This document shows, piece by piece, positions 23,295 to 34,005 of a stretch of DNA of 64,000 nucleotides. The translations under genes and the position numbers were made by a program. How positions within the stretch are numbered: position 1 is the stretch's first letter; each line of letters starts with the position of its first letter. This DNA comes from Chelydra serpentina (lineage: Eukaryota; Chordata; Testudines; Chelydridae), in assembly GCA_037349315.1 (NCBI GenBank), contig JBAIAC010000161.1, positions 42,501-106,500 of the forward strand. Reading direction: 5' to 3'. The notes under the pieces are model-generated. The model was not told the origin of the DNA. It was given only the letters and a program-made list of their open reading frames with translations, and made no database searches.

Positions 23295-24528
23295 GGCTGT
23301 GTCCACACTACAGAGTTATGCTTCTTTAGTTGAAGTGTTTTAATTAAACCCTCTGCTCCTTGTGTCACCAGAGCGCATCCACTCTAGCAACTCATGCGTC
23401 ACCCCAAAGAGCAGTGCATTGTGGGTAGCTGTCGCACTGTGCAGCTGGCCGCAGGGGGCTTTGGGAGGGGTTTGTAATGGCTCATGGGCCGGCACAGCAT
23501 CACATGATGCAGGTTTCTCTCTCCCATTGTTCCATGGACAGCCTACTAGATTGCCAGCTGCTTCTCCACTGAAGTGTGTGTGGCGGGGCAGAGAGTGTGT
23601 GACAGAGTGTGTGTGTTGGGGAAGAGTGAGTGTGTCGCACGCTGTCGCTAAGCTCAGACAGCTGCTGGAAGCAACCAGTCCTGAGGCAGGGGGAGGGGGA
23701 CACCCCAGTAATGAGATAGGGGGAGGGGGAACAGCCCTGACATCAACCCCCGCTTCCCTCACTGGCTCAGCGCAGCACAGCAGACTCTCTCTCTCACACA
23801 CACACACGCTGCTGCCTGCCTGGCTTTGTGGCTTTCACACAGGGGGGTTTAGAGGGCTGTGGCCCCACCACTTTTTACCAGCTATAATGACGAAGGATGG
23901 AGGGGGGGGGATAAGGCAGAGTCTTGGGGGCAAGAGGCGTTCTGTGGGTGTGGCCCCAGGGGGAGGGGAAGGGCAGGGTCTCAGGGAGAAGGGGAGGCGT
24001 GAGTGCAGGTCTTTGGGGAAAGGGGCGTCATGGGGGCACACAGTTCGGATGCCGGTGGCCCCCCCACTGTAAGGAGCTTCCGCCCCCCAGCTCCGTGTTC
24101 GCCGTGCAGGGGAGCAGCATCCCACGGCAGTGATTTGTTCCTTGCTGCCGGAGCACAGCACCAGGCTCAGCCGTCAGAACTTCCCGGAGCGATGAAAGGG
24201 GAGGGGCCCAGCAGCCTCTGGAGCAGGAACGCAGGGCAGGCGAGTTCCCGGTGGGCATTGTGGGATACTGGCGGAGGCCAGTTCTGGTGATATAATGACC
24301 AGCAGCGTCTACACTGACACTTTGTCACTCTCAGTTTGCTGCAAAAAGCTCCAGGCCTCTCGTCGAGGTGGTTTTATTTTGTCGCCAACAGAGGGCAGTT
24401 TTGTGGCCAGACATGGCATTGCCGTGTGTGCACCAGCCACAAGCTGGCGACCGAGGGAGCATCGTGTGTTTTTCACACGCCTGAGCAATATAATGATGCT
24501 GAAATAACTTTGTAGTGCAGACCTGGCC
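23295..24528. mobile_element. DNA-transposon-like element with imperfect terminal inverted repeats
   Basis: Left end GGCTGTGTCCACACTACA and right end, reversed, GGCCAGGTCTGCACTACA are similar over about 25 bp, followed on both sides by AGTTAT. The interior (CA repeats, G-rich blocks) shows no transposase. A clear target duplication is not visible, so family is unassigned; 'ACACTACA' ends are frequent in related short repeats here (25240, 25320, 53750, 53840). Confidence 0.55.
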
Positions 24529-24642
24529 AAGGACTCACACACACACAGCTTGCCAGGAAAACTTCACCTGCTCCTCTGCTTTGCAGAATCCAGACACAAG
24601 CAAAGGCCCAGGTGGGGTCTGGCAGGTAGTCAGGTGAGGGTA

Positions 24643-24716
24643 GACACCATGGCTTAGCTGGTTAAAGCACTTGTTTTGTAAACAGGAGATCCTGGGTTCA
24701 ACTCCTAGTGGTGCCT
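24643..24716 (+). tRNA. tRNA-Thr (TGT)
   Basis: 74 nt: D arm GGCTTAGCTGGTTAAAGC, anticodon stem CTTGT/ACAGG with loop TTTGTAA (anticodon TGT), T arm CTGGG-TTCAACT-CCTAG, end GGTGCCT. One A.C mismatch at the second acceptor pair. TTTT terminator at 24728-24731. Good candidate functional gene. Confidence 0.82.
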
Positions 24717-25771
24717 GAGTGAGTGGCTTTTGGGGCACCTGGCATTGGCTATTGTCAGAAGACAAAATACAGAGCTAGATGGGCCTTTGGTCTATCCCAG
24801 TGCGGCTGTTTTTAATGGTTTAAATTACACTCCCAGGCACTGATAACAGAGTTACTGAATGTTTGGGAGTTAAGAGCTGATAGGTCAGTGTTCCAGTCCC
24901 CTCTCAGCCGACCCCTCCCTCTGGGACAGGGACAGGTCTGACTCTCACACCAAATGGCTCCTTGTGGCTGCCCGAATCTGTGGGCGGCTCATTCAGTTTA
25001 CGCCGAGGGCTGAGTCCTGCTTTGTTCACCATGTCTGAGACTGAAAATCCTAAACCACCCCTTGAAATAACAAATGCAGCAGGACGTGTTATGGTCCCGG
25101 CCCCAAAGCAGACAGACCAATGGGGAACTGCCAGTGAGGCCAGGGTAATACGGTCGATTTACCGTTTTCGCTTGCTAAACTCCCTCCCAACCTCGTGGGG
25201 TCCCAGAGCCCGGTACTGAGCCTGAGCCGAGATGTCTACACTGCAAATTTACCACCCCGCAGCCCAGCCCTGGGAGCCTGAGCTGGCACGGGACAGCCCT
25301 GCATGTTTCATTGCAGTGTGGACATAGCCTAGCATTACATCTACACTGCCATTAACACACCCTAATCACTGTTCTCAAACCCTGGGTCAGCTGATTCAGG
25401 CTTGTGGGGCTTGTAGGGCAGGGCTATAAAATTACAGTGTAGACGCTTCATCGTGTGCCCAGCCTCTGAGATCCCATGAGGGATGAGAGTCTCCGAGGCC
25501 AGGCTCCAGTCTGAGCCGAAATGTCCACACTGCAGTTTTTAGCCCCACAACCTGAGACCGAGATGTCCAAGTCAGACGATCCAGGCCAGCCGGGCCACAG
25601 GGCTTTTATAACAGTATAGATGCACTGAGGAACATGTATGCTAGGTTTTTATGCATTTGCACAGGAAAACGTCGAGTGTTTCCATCCATTTCAGGCATCC
25701 CCATTCGGTGGAACTCCTGAACATAATGGAAATGGATATGCAAAAATGTTTGTTAAAGGACTGGCTATTTA
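24717..25771. other. No gene; short repeats with 'TCTACACTGCA' ends
   Basis: 25225-25330 and 25334-25560 contain paired motifs like GATGTCTACACTGCAA and GCAGTGTGGACATAG, typical of short inverted-repeat elements. No coding capacity seen. Confidence 0.5.
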
Positions 25772-25843
25772 AGGGGACACTAGGATTTGAACCAAGGACC
25801 ACTTGGGCTGCAATCAAACACTCTACCACTGAGCTATACCCAT
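25772..25843 (-). tRNA. tRNA-Cys (GCA), acceptor imperfect
   Basis: Minus strand, 72 nt: GTATAGCTCAGTGGTAGAG D arm, loop TTGCAGC (anticodon GCA), B box GGTTCAAATCC matching consensus, end TGTCCCCT. The first two acceptor pairs fail (ATGGGTA against TGTCCCC), so aminoacylation is doubtful. An A5 run at 25742-25746 gives a TTTTT terminator on the minus strand. Confidence 0.72.
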
Positions 25844-25904
25844 GGTTGTAGTTAATTAAACATTATATAGACATGTAAACAGAACAGCTTACACACCCAC
25901 CGAC

Positions 25905-26345
25905 ATAGCTTCTCCCGCTGACATAGCTACCACCTCTCGGGGAGGTGGATTAACTAAACGGACAGGAGAGCTCTGTCCCATCCACTTAGACCATCTTCAG
26001 TAATTATAAATAAGTAGGAAATAACCTGCTGAATGGACAGTAACCAATGTATCTAATATTGCTGTGTCTGCATTTAATAGGGGTAACTGGACAGTGAACA
26101 AGACTGTTTTGAGTAACAGGTACCTCAGTTCGGACGCAGTGTCACTGGCCCCAGATTGTGACTGGTCCTAACAGGGAATTTGTTTTAACAAATTGACACA
26201 TTGCCAATTCACTATCGTTATATTATACTCTAAGGGTATAATAGATATTTATTACTAATAACTTTAGGCAACTTTCTCTCTCTTCGTTTTTTAATGTTTT
26301 CTCGTGAATTGTTATGGTAGTTTCTATATAATTCTGCTAAGCAGG
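25905..26345 (+). repeat. Dispersed repeat, copy B (longer left side)
   Basis: 25965-26345 matches copy A at 15456-15850. The preceding CTCCCGCTGACATAGCTACC and CGGGGAGGTGGATTAACT look like part of the same interspersed element. No frame, no terminal repeats identified. Confidence 0.65.
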
Positions 26346-26857
26346 ACAAATTTCTTCAAGAAATAGTTTTTTCCTTGCTTTCATATCGTCTCCTGAAATT
26401 AGTTTATTAATTTTTACTTGTGTTTAGTTAAAAAGTTTAGCCGCGCCATGCACATTTTCAATGCTGTACTGTTTCTTCAGAAGCCAGGCCCTTAATACCA
26501 GGAGTGAGAGTTTCAGAGACAGTTTCTGCTGCCCAACGGTCAAAATAGTTAATTCCCCTCCCCCCCCAAAAGGTGTGCAGAGACATCCCAGCAGTCCTCC
26601 CGCCAAGCCGCGCCGCTCCCAGAAGTGGCCGGCATGTCCCTGCGTCCCCTTGGGGTGCGTCTCCATGCGCTGCTCCCATCCCTAGCGCCAACTCTGAACC
26701 ACATGCTGTAGCAGGGATGCTAACCCAGGTGGGGCACATGACCCCACATCCCGCCCTCTGCACGTGTTGATTCTGAAATGAGGGAAACTCGTGAGTTCAG
26801 GGCACAGCTGCACACCCAGGAGAAAGCCCAACACGACATGCCCAGGGGGAAGGGGTG
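26346..26857. other. GC-rich repeat copy and unassigned sequence
   Basis: 26565-26700 is a third partial copy of the GC-rich repeat seen at 8640-9120 and 17510-17670. The rest shows nothing recognisable. Confidence 0.5.
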
Positions 26858-26930
26858 AGCTAGAGCCTGGCATCAAGCCAGAAACCTTCAGATCTTCAAT
26901 CTCATCCACTCCCAACTGAGCTACTTGGGC
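26858..26930 (-). pseudogene. tRNA-Phe-like pseudogene (GAA)
   Basis: GTAGCTCAGTTGGGAG and GATTGAAGATCTGAAGG identify tRNA-Phe with anticodon GAA. The 3' acceptor strand no longer pairs and the T loop is CTTGATG. Compare the better copy at 27875. Confidence 0.75.
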
Positions 26931-27446
26931 AGCGACCAGGCCACCCGAGAAGGGTTAATACACGTGCCACAGCTCATGCTGGGGAGATTTAAATCATGAT
27001 GTCACAATGCAGGAGACAAGCAGTGGACTTGGCCCCGGAGGAGCAGGCTGGGGCTTCCTGGATCCCATTTACTCACGCCAGCACCTGCCCCCTCACAAGC
27101 TGTCACTGGCGCCCCCAGGTCGGCAAGACAGGAGCAGCGGTTCCCACTGGAACAAGTCCACCCACGGCTCGCAGGCTCCTCCCAAGCCTAACACCTTCCA
27201 CCCAGAACCCCCTTCTTCTCCTGGGCTGCATGTAGCCATCCCTGGGAAGCCAAGAGGCAGGCACAGGATTTTACCTCCTAGCAGCCTACAGAGCCTCTCC
27301 ACACTTTGGCAAAACGAACGGTGGCGTTCTACTAACCCCATTCCCACTTCACTTCCTCCTACAGGAGTTGGGGTTATCCCAAGGACAGACCATAAGGAGA
27401 AGTGTTTTGATGGACAGCTAAAGTAGTTGGGAAGAGGAAGCCTTGA
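26931..27446. other. No gene recognised
   Basis: Sequence between tRNA-like loci; no folds, repeats or credible frames noticed. Confidence 0.4.
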
Positions 27447-27519
27447 TGTTTCTGCCTGGTGCCGAGCCAGGAACCTTTCGCATATCAAGCAAACTTGATA
27501 ACCACTACACTACAGAAAC
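27447..27519 (-). tRNA. tRNA-Val-type body with anticodon GAT
   Basis: The 73-nt fold is regular: acceptor GTTTCTG/CAGAAAC fully paired, anticodon stem TTTGC/GCGAA, T stem CCTGG/CCAGG, and the D-arm string TAGTGTAGTGGTTATC of tRNA-Val. The loop reads TTGATAT, so the anticodon is GAT (Ile codons) instead of AAC, CAC or TAC. The T loop CTCGGCA lacks the conserved A58 and the B box is poor; no TTTT run follows. Probably a structurally preserved pseudogene. Confidence 0.65.
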
Positions 27520-27620
27520 TCTACCACAGGGCTCTGTCCCTTCCCTTCAAATTCCCATCCACTTTCTAGCACTCGCCCTGGCACACACCGCTGGGCGAAC
27601 CTGGAGAAAGTGTTGACAGC

Positions 27621-27695
27621 CCTTCGAGAGATCAACTGGTAGAGCAAAGGACTGGAGTCAACCTTCTCTTGCCCTTGTGACTCCAGCTTGAAGGA
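27621..27695 (+). pseudogene. tRNA-Tyr-like pseudogene
   Basis: CCTTCGAGAGATCAACTGG at the start and GACTCCAGCTTGAAGGA at the end match the two ends of tRNA-Tyr. The anticodon position reads GGA and the T arm does not pair. It lacks the intron expected of a vertebrate tRNA-Tyr gene. Confidence 0.65.
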
Positions 27696-27874
27696 GAGCT
27701 TCTTTTTCTTCCCCTTGCTGAGAAAGAGCAAGAGAAGAAGGAAAGCCCAGGTGGGCACAAGCCCCCACTGTCTTTTTCTGCTGGGAAGCCTGAAATGAGA
27801 AACTTGTGATAGGTAGAGGTATCACCGTGCTTCAAGGAAACAGCCCACCCTGCACACAAACGGACCAAAGAGCA

Positions 27875-27948
27875 TGCCGAAGCCTGGGATTGAAGCAGGG
27901 ACCATTAGGATCTTCAATCTAATGCTCGCCCAACTGAGCTACTTCAGC
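27875..27948 (-). tRNA. tRNA-Phe (GAA), one extra base
   Basis: Minus strand: acceptor GCTGAAG with CTTCGGC, D arm GCTCAGTTGGGCGAGC, loop with GAA anticodon, T arm CCCTGCTTCAATCCCAGG. One inserted C after the anticodon loop gives 74 nt, and no TTTT run follows. Possibly functional, possibly an ageing copy. Confidence 0.68.
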
Positions 27949-28213
27949 ACCTGCAGGACACCTTTTTGGCCTGCTGCTTCTCTGTCGGGGATGTTTTTGT
28001 CAGTCATGGCACACAAAAAGAATGTCATTGCGAGCGGCCCATGAAGGCAAGATGAATTTCCAGATGTTAGTACATTTCAGTAACAGTTACAATTAAAATT
28101 TTCTATGTGCTTAGTTTAAATGTTTTTATTTTATTTGCTCATATATGGAATGAAAAGTACAGATCTACATATCCTCGCATGCAAATTTATCGTCTTCTAT
28201 GATAGACAAAATC
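27949..28213. other. AT-rich unassigned sequence
   Basis: No gene or element recognised. Confidence 0.4.
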
Positions 28214-28424
28214 GGGGGGAGGGATAGCTCAGTGGTTTGAGCATTGGCCTGCTAAACCCAGGGTTGTGAGTTCAATCCTTGAGGGGGCCATTTAGGGATC
28301 GGGGCAAAAAAAAATCTGTCAGGGGACAGTATGTGGTCCTGCTAGTGAAGGCAGGGGACTGGACTTGAAGACCTTTCAAGGTCATTCCAGTTTTAGGAGA
28401 TTGGCATATCTCCATTAATTATTT
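28214..28424 (+). mobile_element. tRNA-derived SINE, variant without CR1 tail
   Basis: The head GATAGCTCAGTGGTTTGAGC and GAGTTCAATCCTTGAGG gives A and B boxes of a tRNA-derived promoter. The body after the poly-A tract continues with CAGTATGTGGTCCTGCTAG and ends near GGAGATTGGCATATCTCC rather than the CR1 octamers. Same head as the neighbouring SINE at 28433. Confidence 0.85.
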
Positions 28425-28432
28425 TAAAAAGG

Positions 28433-28617
28433 GGCGGGAGGGAGAGCTCAGTGGTTTGAGCATTGGCCTGCTAAACCCAGGGTTGTGAGTTCAATCCTTG
28501 AGGGGGCCATTTAGGGATCTGGGGCAAAAACTGGGGATTGGTCCTGCTTTGAGCAGGGGGTTGGACTAGATGACCTCCTAAGGTCCCTTCCAACCCTGAT
28601 ATTCTATGATTCTATGA
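28433..28617 (+). mobile_element. tRNA-derived SINE with CR1 3' tail
   Basis: The same tRNA-like head is followed by GGATTGGTCCTGCTTTGAGC and AGGTCCCTTCCAACCCTG, identical in kind to the CR1 3' UTR, and ends in ATTCTATG octamers. This matches the known turtle SINE that shares its 3' end with CR1 and is presumed mobilised by CR1 reverse transcriptase. Confidence 0.9.
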
Positions 28618-29080
28618 TATGCATCCAAATTGTGCATGAAAATCATAAAATGAACTACAAATGCAATAAGAAATAAGGTATTTAGAATTTTAACATATGG
28701 GGGGGTCAGAGAAGAAGCTTTTTCCTGGAGTGCCATTTGGTCTAGGAGAGGCACTGTCAGGGAGAGCAGGAGTTAGTTTCACATGCCTGTTTCCAGGCTG
28801 TATTCTGTGGGCACCCTGCTCTGTGGGAGGAAGCCTCGTAGCCCAGACTCAGGGCTGGAACAGGCCCCTGATTTAGGGGGTGGTTTGCAGTGCTCTGATG
28901 TCTCAGACAATCTGTCTCTCCCAAAGCCTCAGATCTGTGTCCCCAGAGGCTCACGTACGGCCTCCACTCCATTCACATTCTACAGACAGGAGCAGCATGA
29001 AGGGTTAGGGGTGATCCATAGGGGGGCAGAGGCTTCAGGACCCCACAGTGTTTGCCCATTGGGGGCATTTTGGCTGAGAT
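28618..29080. other. No gene recognised
   Basis: Spacer between SINE and CR1; nothing identified. Confidence 0.4.
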
Positions 29081-29173
29081 CATAGAATCATAGAATCATA
29101 GAATCTCAGGGTTGGAAGGGACCTCAGGAGGTCATCTAGTCCAACCCCCTGCTCAAAGCAGGACCAACCCCAA

Positions 29174-32023
29174 CTAGATCATCCCAGCCAGGGCTTTGTC
29201 AAGCCTGACCTTAAAAACCTCTAAGGAAGGAGATTCCACCACCTCCCTAGGTAACCCATTCCAGTGCTTCACCACCCTACTAGTGAAAAAGTTTTTCCTA
29301 ATATCCAACCTAAACCTCCCCCTCTGCAACTTGAGACCATTACTCCTTGTTCTGTCATCTTCTACCACTGAGAACAGTCTAGATCCATCCTCTTTGGAAC
29401 TCCCTTTTAGGTAGTTGAAAGCAGCTATCAAATCCCCCCTCACTCTTCTCTTCTGCAGGCTAAACAATCCCAGTTCCCTCAGCCTCTCCTCATAAGTCAT
29501 GTGCTCCAGCCCCCTAATCATTTTTGTTGCCCTCCGTTGGACTCTTTCCAATTTATCCACATCCTTTTTGTAGTGTGGGGCCCAAAACTGGACACAGTAC
29601 TCCAAATGAGGCCTCACCAGTGCCGAATAGAGGGGAATAATCACGTCCCTCGATCTGCTGGAAATGCCCCTACTTATACAGCCCAAAATGCCGTTAGCCT
29701 TCTTGGCAACAAGGGCACACTGTTGACTCATATTCAGCTTTTCGTCCACTGTAACCCCTAGGTCCTTTTCTGCAGAACTGCTGCCCAGCCATTCGCTCCC
29801 TAGTCTGTAGCAGTGCATGGGATTCTTCCGTCCTAAGTGCAGGACTCTGCACTTGTCCTTGTTGAACCTCATCAGATTTCTTTTGGCCCAATCCTCTAAT
29901 TTGTCTAGGTCCCGCTGTATCCTATCCCTACCCTCCAGCGTATCAACCACTCCTCCCAGTTTAGTGTCATCTGCAAACTTGCTAAGGGTGCAGTCCACAC
30001 CATCCTCCAGGTCGTTGATGAAGATATTGAACAAAACCGGCCCCAGCACCGACCCTTGGGGCACTCCACTTGATACCGGCTGCCAACTAGATATGGAGCC
30101 ATTGATCACTACCCGTTGAGCACGACCATCCAGCCAGTTTTCTATCCACCGTACCGTCCATTCATCCAGCCCATACTTCTTTAACTTGCTGGCAAGAACG
30201 CTGTGCGAGACTGTATCAAAAGCTTTGCTAAAGTCAAGAAATAGCACGTCCACTGCTTTCCCCTCATCCACAGAGCCAGTTATCTCATCATAGAAGGCAA
30301 TTAGGTTAGTCAGGCATGACTTGCCCTTGGTGAATCCATGCTGACTGTTCCTGATCACTTTCCCCTCCTTTAAGTGGTTCAAAATTGATTCCTTGAGGAC
30401 CTGTTCCATGATTTTTCCAGGGATTGAGGTGAGACTGACTGGCCTGTAGTTCCCCGGATCTTCCTTCTTCCCTTTTTTAAAGATGGGCACTACATTAGCT
30501 TTTTTCCAGTCATCCGGGACCTCCCCCGATTGCCATGATTTGTCAAAGATAATGGCCAATGGCTCTGCAATCACATCGGCCAACTCCTTTAGCACCCTCG
30601 GATGCAGTGCATCCGGCCCCATGGACTTGTGTTCGTCCAGCTTTTCTAAATAGTCCCGAACTACTTCTTTCTCCACAGAGGGCTGGTCACCTCCTCCCCA
30701 TACCGTGCTGCGGAGTGCAGCCATCTGGGAGCTGCCCTTGTCTGTGAAGACAGAGGCAAAAAAAGCATTGAGTACACTAGCTTTCTCCACATCCTCTGTC
30801 ACAAGGTTCCCTCCCTCATTCAGCAAGGGGCCCACACATTCCTTGACTTTCTTCTTGTTGCTAACATACCTGAAGAAACCCTTCTTGTTACTCCTAACAT
30901 CTCCAGCTAGCTGCAACTCCAAGTGTGATTTGGCCTTCCTAATTTCACTCCTGCATGCCTGAACAATATTTTTATACTCCTCCCTGGTCATTTGTCCAAT
31001 CTTCCACTTCTTGTAAGTTGCTTTTTTGTGTTTAAGACGAGCAAGGATTTCACTGTTAAGCCAAGCTGGTCGCCTGCCATATTTACTTTTCTTTCTACAC
31101 ATCGGGATGGTTTGTTCCTGCAACCTCAATAAGGTTTCTTTAAAATACAGCCAGCTTTCCTCAACTCCTTTCCCCCTCATGTTATTCTCCCAAGGGACCT
31201 TACCCATCAGTTTCCTGAGGGAGTCAAAGTCTGCTTTTCTGAAGTCCAGGCTCTGTATTCTACTGTTCTCCTTTCTTCCTTGTGTCAGGATCCTGAACTC
31301 GACCATCTCATGGTCACCGCCTCCCAGGTTCCCATCCACTATTGCTTCCTCTACTATTTCTTCCCTGTTTGTGAGCAGCAGGTCAAGAAGAGCTTTTCCC
31401 CTAGTTGGTTCCTCCAGCACTTGCACCAGGAAATTGTCCCCTACACTTTCCAAAAACTTCCTGGATTGTCTGTGGACCGCTGTATTGCTCTCCCAGCAGA
31501 TGTCGGGGTGATTAAAGTCACCCATGAGAACCAGGGCCTGTGATCTAGTAACTTCTGTTAGTTGCTGGAAGAAAGCCTCGTCCACCTCATCTGCCTGGTC
31601 TGGTGGTCTGTAGCAGACTCTCACCACGACATTACCCTTGTTGCTCACACTTCTCAATTTAATCCAGAGACTCTCAGGTTTTTCTGCAGTTTCATACTGG
31701 AGCTCTGAGCAGTCATACTGCTCTCTTACATACAACACAACGCCCCCACCTTTTCTGCCCTGCCTATCCTTCCTGAACAGTTTATATTCATCCATGACAG
31801 TACTCCAATCGTGTGAGTTATCCCACCAAGTCTCTGTTATTCCAATTACGTCATAATTCCTTGACTGTGCCAGGACTTCCAGTTCTCCCTGCTTGTTCCC
31901 CAGGCTTCTTGCATTTGTGTATAGGCATTTAAGATAACTCACCGATTGTCCTGCTGTCCCAGTATGGGGCAGGAGCCCTCCCCTCTTGCACTCACCTACT
32001 TGTGCTTCCTCCCAGTATCCCAC
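29174..32023 (-). CDS. CR1 ORF2: endonuclease-reverse transcriptase, 949 aa
   Basis: The protein nicks target DNA and copies CR1 RNA at the nick. Endonuclease, residues about 30-245: N37 in TNARSL, E64 in TETWW, YRPPDQ, D169/N171 in GDFNHP, D237-H238 in the last block. RT, about 440-760: [38 protein letters not shown] and catalytic F683-A-D-D686. The C-terminus has the CR1-typical [18 protein letters not shown] block. No stops or frameshifts across 949 codons. One oddity is that the endonuclease S-D-H triplet reads G-D-H. The start shown lies 44 nt after ORF1, consistent with reinitiation. Confidence 0.95.
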   Translation of the reverse strand: MGYWEEAQVGECKRGGLLPHTGTAGQSVSYLKCLYTNARSLGNKQGELEVLAQSRNYDVIGITETWWDNSHDWSTVMDEYKLFRKDRQGRKGGGVVLYVREQYDCSELQYETAEKPESLWIKLRSVSNKGNVVVRVCYRPPDQADEVDEAFFQQLTEVTRSQALVLMGDFNHPDICWESNTAVHRQSRKFLESVGDNFLVQVLEEPTRGKALLDLLLTNREEIVEEAIVDGNLGGGDHEMVEFRILTQGRKENSRIQSLDFRKADFDSLRKLMGKVPWENNMRGKGVEESWLYFKETLLRLQEQTIPMCRKKSKYGRRPAWLNSEILARLKHKKATYKKWKIGQMTREEYKNIVQACRSEIRKAKSHLELQLAGDVRSNKKGFFRYVSNKKKVKECVGPLLNEGGNLVTEDVEKASVLNAFFASVFTDKGSSQMAALRSTVWGGGDQPSVEKEVVRDYLEKLDEHKSMGPDALHPRVLKELADVIAEPLAIIFDKSWQSGEVPDDWKKANVVPIFKKGKKEDPGNYRPVSLTSIPGKIMEQVLKESILNHLKEGKVIRNSQHGFTKGKSCLTNLIAFYDEITGSVDEGKAVDVLFLDFSKAFDTVSHSVLASKLKKYGLDEWTVRWIENWLDGRAQRVVINGSISSWQPVSSGVPQGSVLGPVLFNIFINDLEDGVDCTLSKFADDTKLGGVVDTLEGRDRIQRDLDKLEDWAKRNLMRFNKDKCRVLHLGRKNPMHCYRLGSEWLGSSSAEKDLGVTVDEKLNMSQQCALVAKKANGILGCISRGISSRSRDVIIPLYSALVRPHLEYCVQFWAPHYKKDVDKLERVQRRATKMIRGLEHMTYEERLRELGLFSLQKRRVRGDLIAAFNYLKGSSKEDGSRLFSVVEDDRTRSNGLKLQRGRFRLDIRKNFFTSRVVKHWNGLPREVVESPSLEVFKVRLDKALAGMI

Positions 32024-32067
32024 TTCCCCACTTACCTCAGGGCTTTGGTCTCCTTCCCCCGGTGAAC

Positions 32068-33084
32068 CTAGTTTAAAGCCCTCCTCACTAGGTTGGCCAG
32101 CCTGCTTCCAAAGATGCTCTTCCCTCTCTTCGTCAGGTGGAGCCCGTCTCTGCCTAGCACTCCTTCTTCTTGGAACACCATCCCATGGTCAAAGAATCCA
32201 AACCCTTCTCTCCGACACCATCTGCGTAGCCATTCGTTGACTTCCACGATTCGACGGTCTCTACCCCGGCCTTTTCCTGCCACAGGGAGAATGGACGAGA
32301 ACACCACTTGCACCTCAAACGCCTTTATCCTTCTTCCCAGAGCCACGTAGTCTGCAGTAATACGCTCAAGGTCATTCTTGGCAGTATCATTGGTGCCCAC
32401 GTGGAGAAGCAGGAAGGGGTAGCGATCTGAGGGCTTGATGAGTCTCGGCAGTCTCTCCGTCACATCACGAATCCTAGCCCCTGGCAAGCAGCACACCTCT
32501 CGGTTTTCCCGGTCAGGGCGGCAGATAGATGACTCAGTCCCCCTGAGGAGAGAGTCCCCGGCCACCACCACCCTCCTCCTCCTCTTGGGAGTGGTGGTCG
32601 TGGAACCCCCATCACTAGGACTGTGCATCTCATGCCTTCCAATCAGTGGAGTCTCCTTCTGCTCTGTTCCCTCAGATGCATCATTCACTCCACTCTCTGC
32701 ACTAGTGCCTGTGGAGAGAACATGAAAACGGTTGCTCATCTGAATATGCGTTTCTGGTACATGGACTTGTCTCATACTCTTTCCTCTTCTGGAGGTCACA
32801 TGCCGCCAATTATCCTCGCTGGTCTTCTGTCCCCGCTGCGCAGCCTGCTCTGAATCCTCACAACACTGCGCCCGCTGAAGCCTATCCTGACGTCTATCCA
32901 GGAACTCCTCATTTTCTTTTATGGAACGCAGGGTTGATACTCGTTTCTCCAGACCTTGAATCTTCTCCTCCAATATGGAGATCAGCTTGCACTTTGTACA
33001 GACAAAGTCGCTTCTATCCTGTGGAAGAAAGACAAACATGGCACATCCTGTGCAGGTCACGACAGCGGATCGCTCAGCATCCAT
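32068..33084 (-). CDS. CR1 ORF1: zinc-finger and GDSL-esterase protein, 338 aa
   Basis: Likely RNA-binding chaperone of the CR1 RNP. Residues 11-32 hold two Cys pairs (C11-x2-C14, C29-x2-C32) as in turtle CR1. A charged heptad-like segment follows (33-75), probably a coiled coil. The C-terminal half is an SGNH/GDSL hydrolase: G176-D-S178 with the nucleophile Ser, GTND 230-233, and D313-x2-H316 as catalytic Asp/His. An esterase domain in CR1 ORF1 is established; its role in transposition is not settled. The full set of catalytic residues is present here. Confidence 0.93.
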   Translation of the reverse strand: MDAERSAVVTCTGCAMFVFLPQDRSDFVCTKCKLISILEEKIQGLEKRVSTLRSIKENEEFLDRRQDRLQRAQCCEDSEQAAQRGQKTSEDNWRHVTSRRGKSMRQVHVPETHIQMSNRFHVLSTGTSAESGVNDASEGTEQKETPLIGRHEMHSPSDGGSTTTTPKRRRRVVVAGDSLLRGTESSICRPDRENREVCCLPGARIRDVTERLPRLIKPSDRYPFLLLHVGTNDTAKNDLERITADYVALGRRIKAFEVQVVFSSILPVAGKGRGRDRRIVEVNEWLRRWCRREGFGFFDHGMVFQEEGVLGRDGLHLTKRGKSIFGSRLANLVRRALN

Positions 33085-33469
33085 AGTTCCTTCCTTCGAA
33101 GAGTTTTCTCACTTGTGGCAGAAGCTACTCAGGGAAACCTGCAAGGGGGATGCCTCAGTAGGTTCTCTCCAGGCGAACTCCCAGGCTAACTCCACCTGTT
33201 TGCTTCTCTGCTATGCGCTGCTCCGCTGGTGCGCAGCTGACTGACAGTCTTTTTAGAAGAGTCTGCAATGAAGCACTCCCAAATCACACTTTTCAAACAG
33301 GAAATCAAACACTCTAGCACACGGTCAAAGTGCCAAACTGTCCCCTCAGCAGATACTCACTCCCCCGTCTGCAGCCACCTGGTTGCTCTGCCTCTCCCTT
33401 TAGTTTGGGTAAAAAGAATTAGGAATGGCAAGGATAGCTTGCCCCCTTTGCACTCCCCTTCCAAACTCC

Positions 33470-33847
33470 CTCTCAAACTCCCCTGTTCGCAAAGCTCCCT
33501 GGTCGCTTGTGCACGGCTTTATAAAGCCCCGGCCTCCCTGATTGATTAGCCCCGCCCCCTGGTGTAGAAGCTCACAGCTTCCAACTGCCAGCCACAGCAC
33601 ACGGTCCTGCAAACAAACAGACAGACACAAGCTCAGCACACAGCAAGTACCCCCAAACACACACTACAGACAGCCACTTACCCCAAGGGTCCTGTATTTG
33701 CTCCTGCTTTACCTGGAGCAATTCCTCTCAAACTCCCCTGTTTGCAGCCCCTGGTCGCTTGTGCACGGCTTTATAAAGCCCCGGCCTCCCTGATTGATTA
33801 GCCCCGCCCCCTGGTGTAGAAGCTCACAGCTTCCAACTGCCAGCCAC
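33470..33847 (-). promoter_or_regulatory. CR1 5' UTR with duplicated promoter unit
   Basis: A unit beginning CTCTCAAACTCCCCTGTT occurs at 33470 and again at 33725, 255 bp apart; the outer copy is partial. Each carries a TATA-like TTTATAAAG (about 33518 and 33771) preceded, in the transcription direction, by a GC box (33550-33559 and 33802-33811). The decayed CR1 at 9123 has a single unit. Tandem 5' units resemble promoter monomers of some LINE-1 elements; activity is inferred. Confidence 0.7.
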
Positions 33848-33933
33848 CAGATCTCTGCCTGCCAGCGCCAGCGCTCGCAAGGCACTAGTGGGGATGCTGG
33901 GGACTGGGTGCTGGATGGTGTAGGCAAAGAGCC

Positions 33934-34005
33934 AGCAAAGTGGCGTAGCAGAAGTGTGCTGGGCCCATAACCCAGAGGTGGATGGATCAAAACCATCCTC
34001 TGCTA
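33934..34005 (+). tRNA. Initiator tRNA-Met (CAT)
   Basis: 72 nt closely matching vertebrate tRNA-iMet: AGC...GCT acceptor, anticodon stem CTGGG/CCCAG with loop CCCATAA including the initiator-type C33, T arm GGATGGATCAAAACCATCC with A at position 54. One acceptor mismatch (A.C). TTTTT terminator at 34022-34026. Best-preserved iMet in the left half of the amplicon. Confidence 0.88.

Larger units (their letters stand above)
29081..33847 (-). mobile_element. Full-length CR1 LINE with both ORFs open
   Basis: 4.77 kb: three CATAGAAT octamers at the 3' end (29081), 3' UTR, ORF2 (29174-32023), a gap of about 44 nt, ORF1 (32068-33084) and a 0.76-kb 5' UTR with a duplicated promoter unit. Structure matches the turtle CR1 described in the literature (zinc-finger ORF1, endonuclease/RT ORF2). 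Most CR1 copies are 5' truncated, so a complete copy with uninterrupted frames is a candidate source element. The 5' end meets the tRNA-iMet flank sequence at 33848. Confidence 0.95.
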
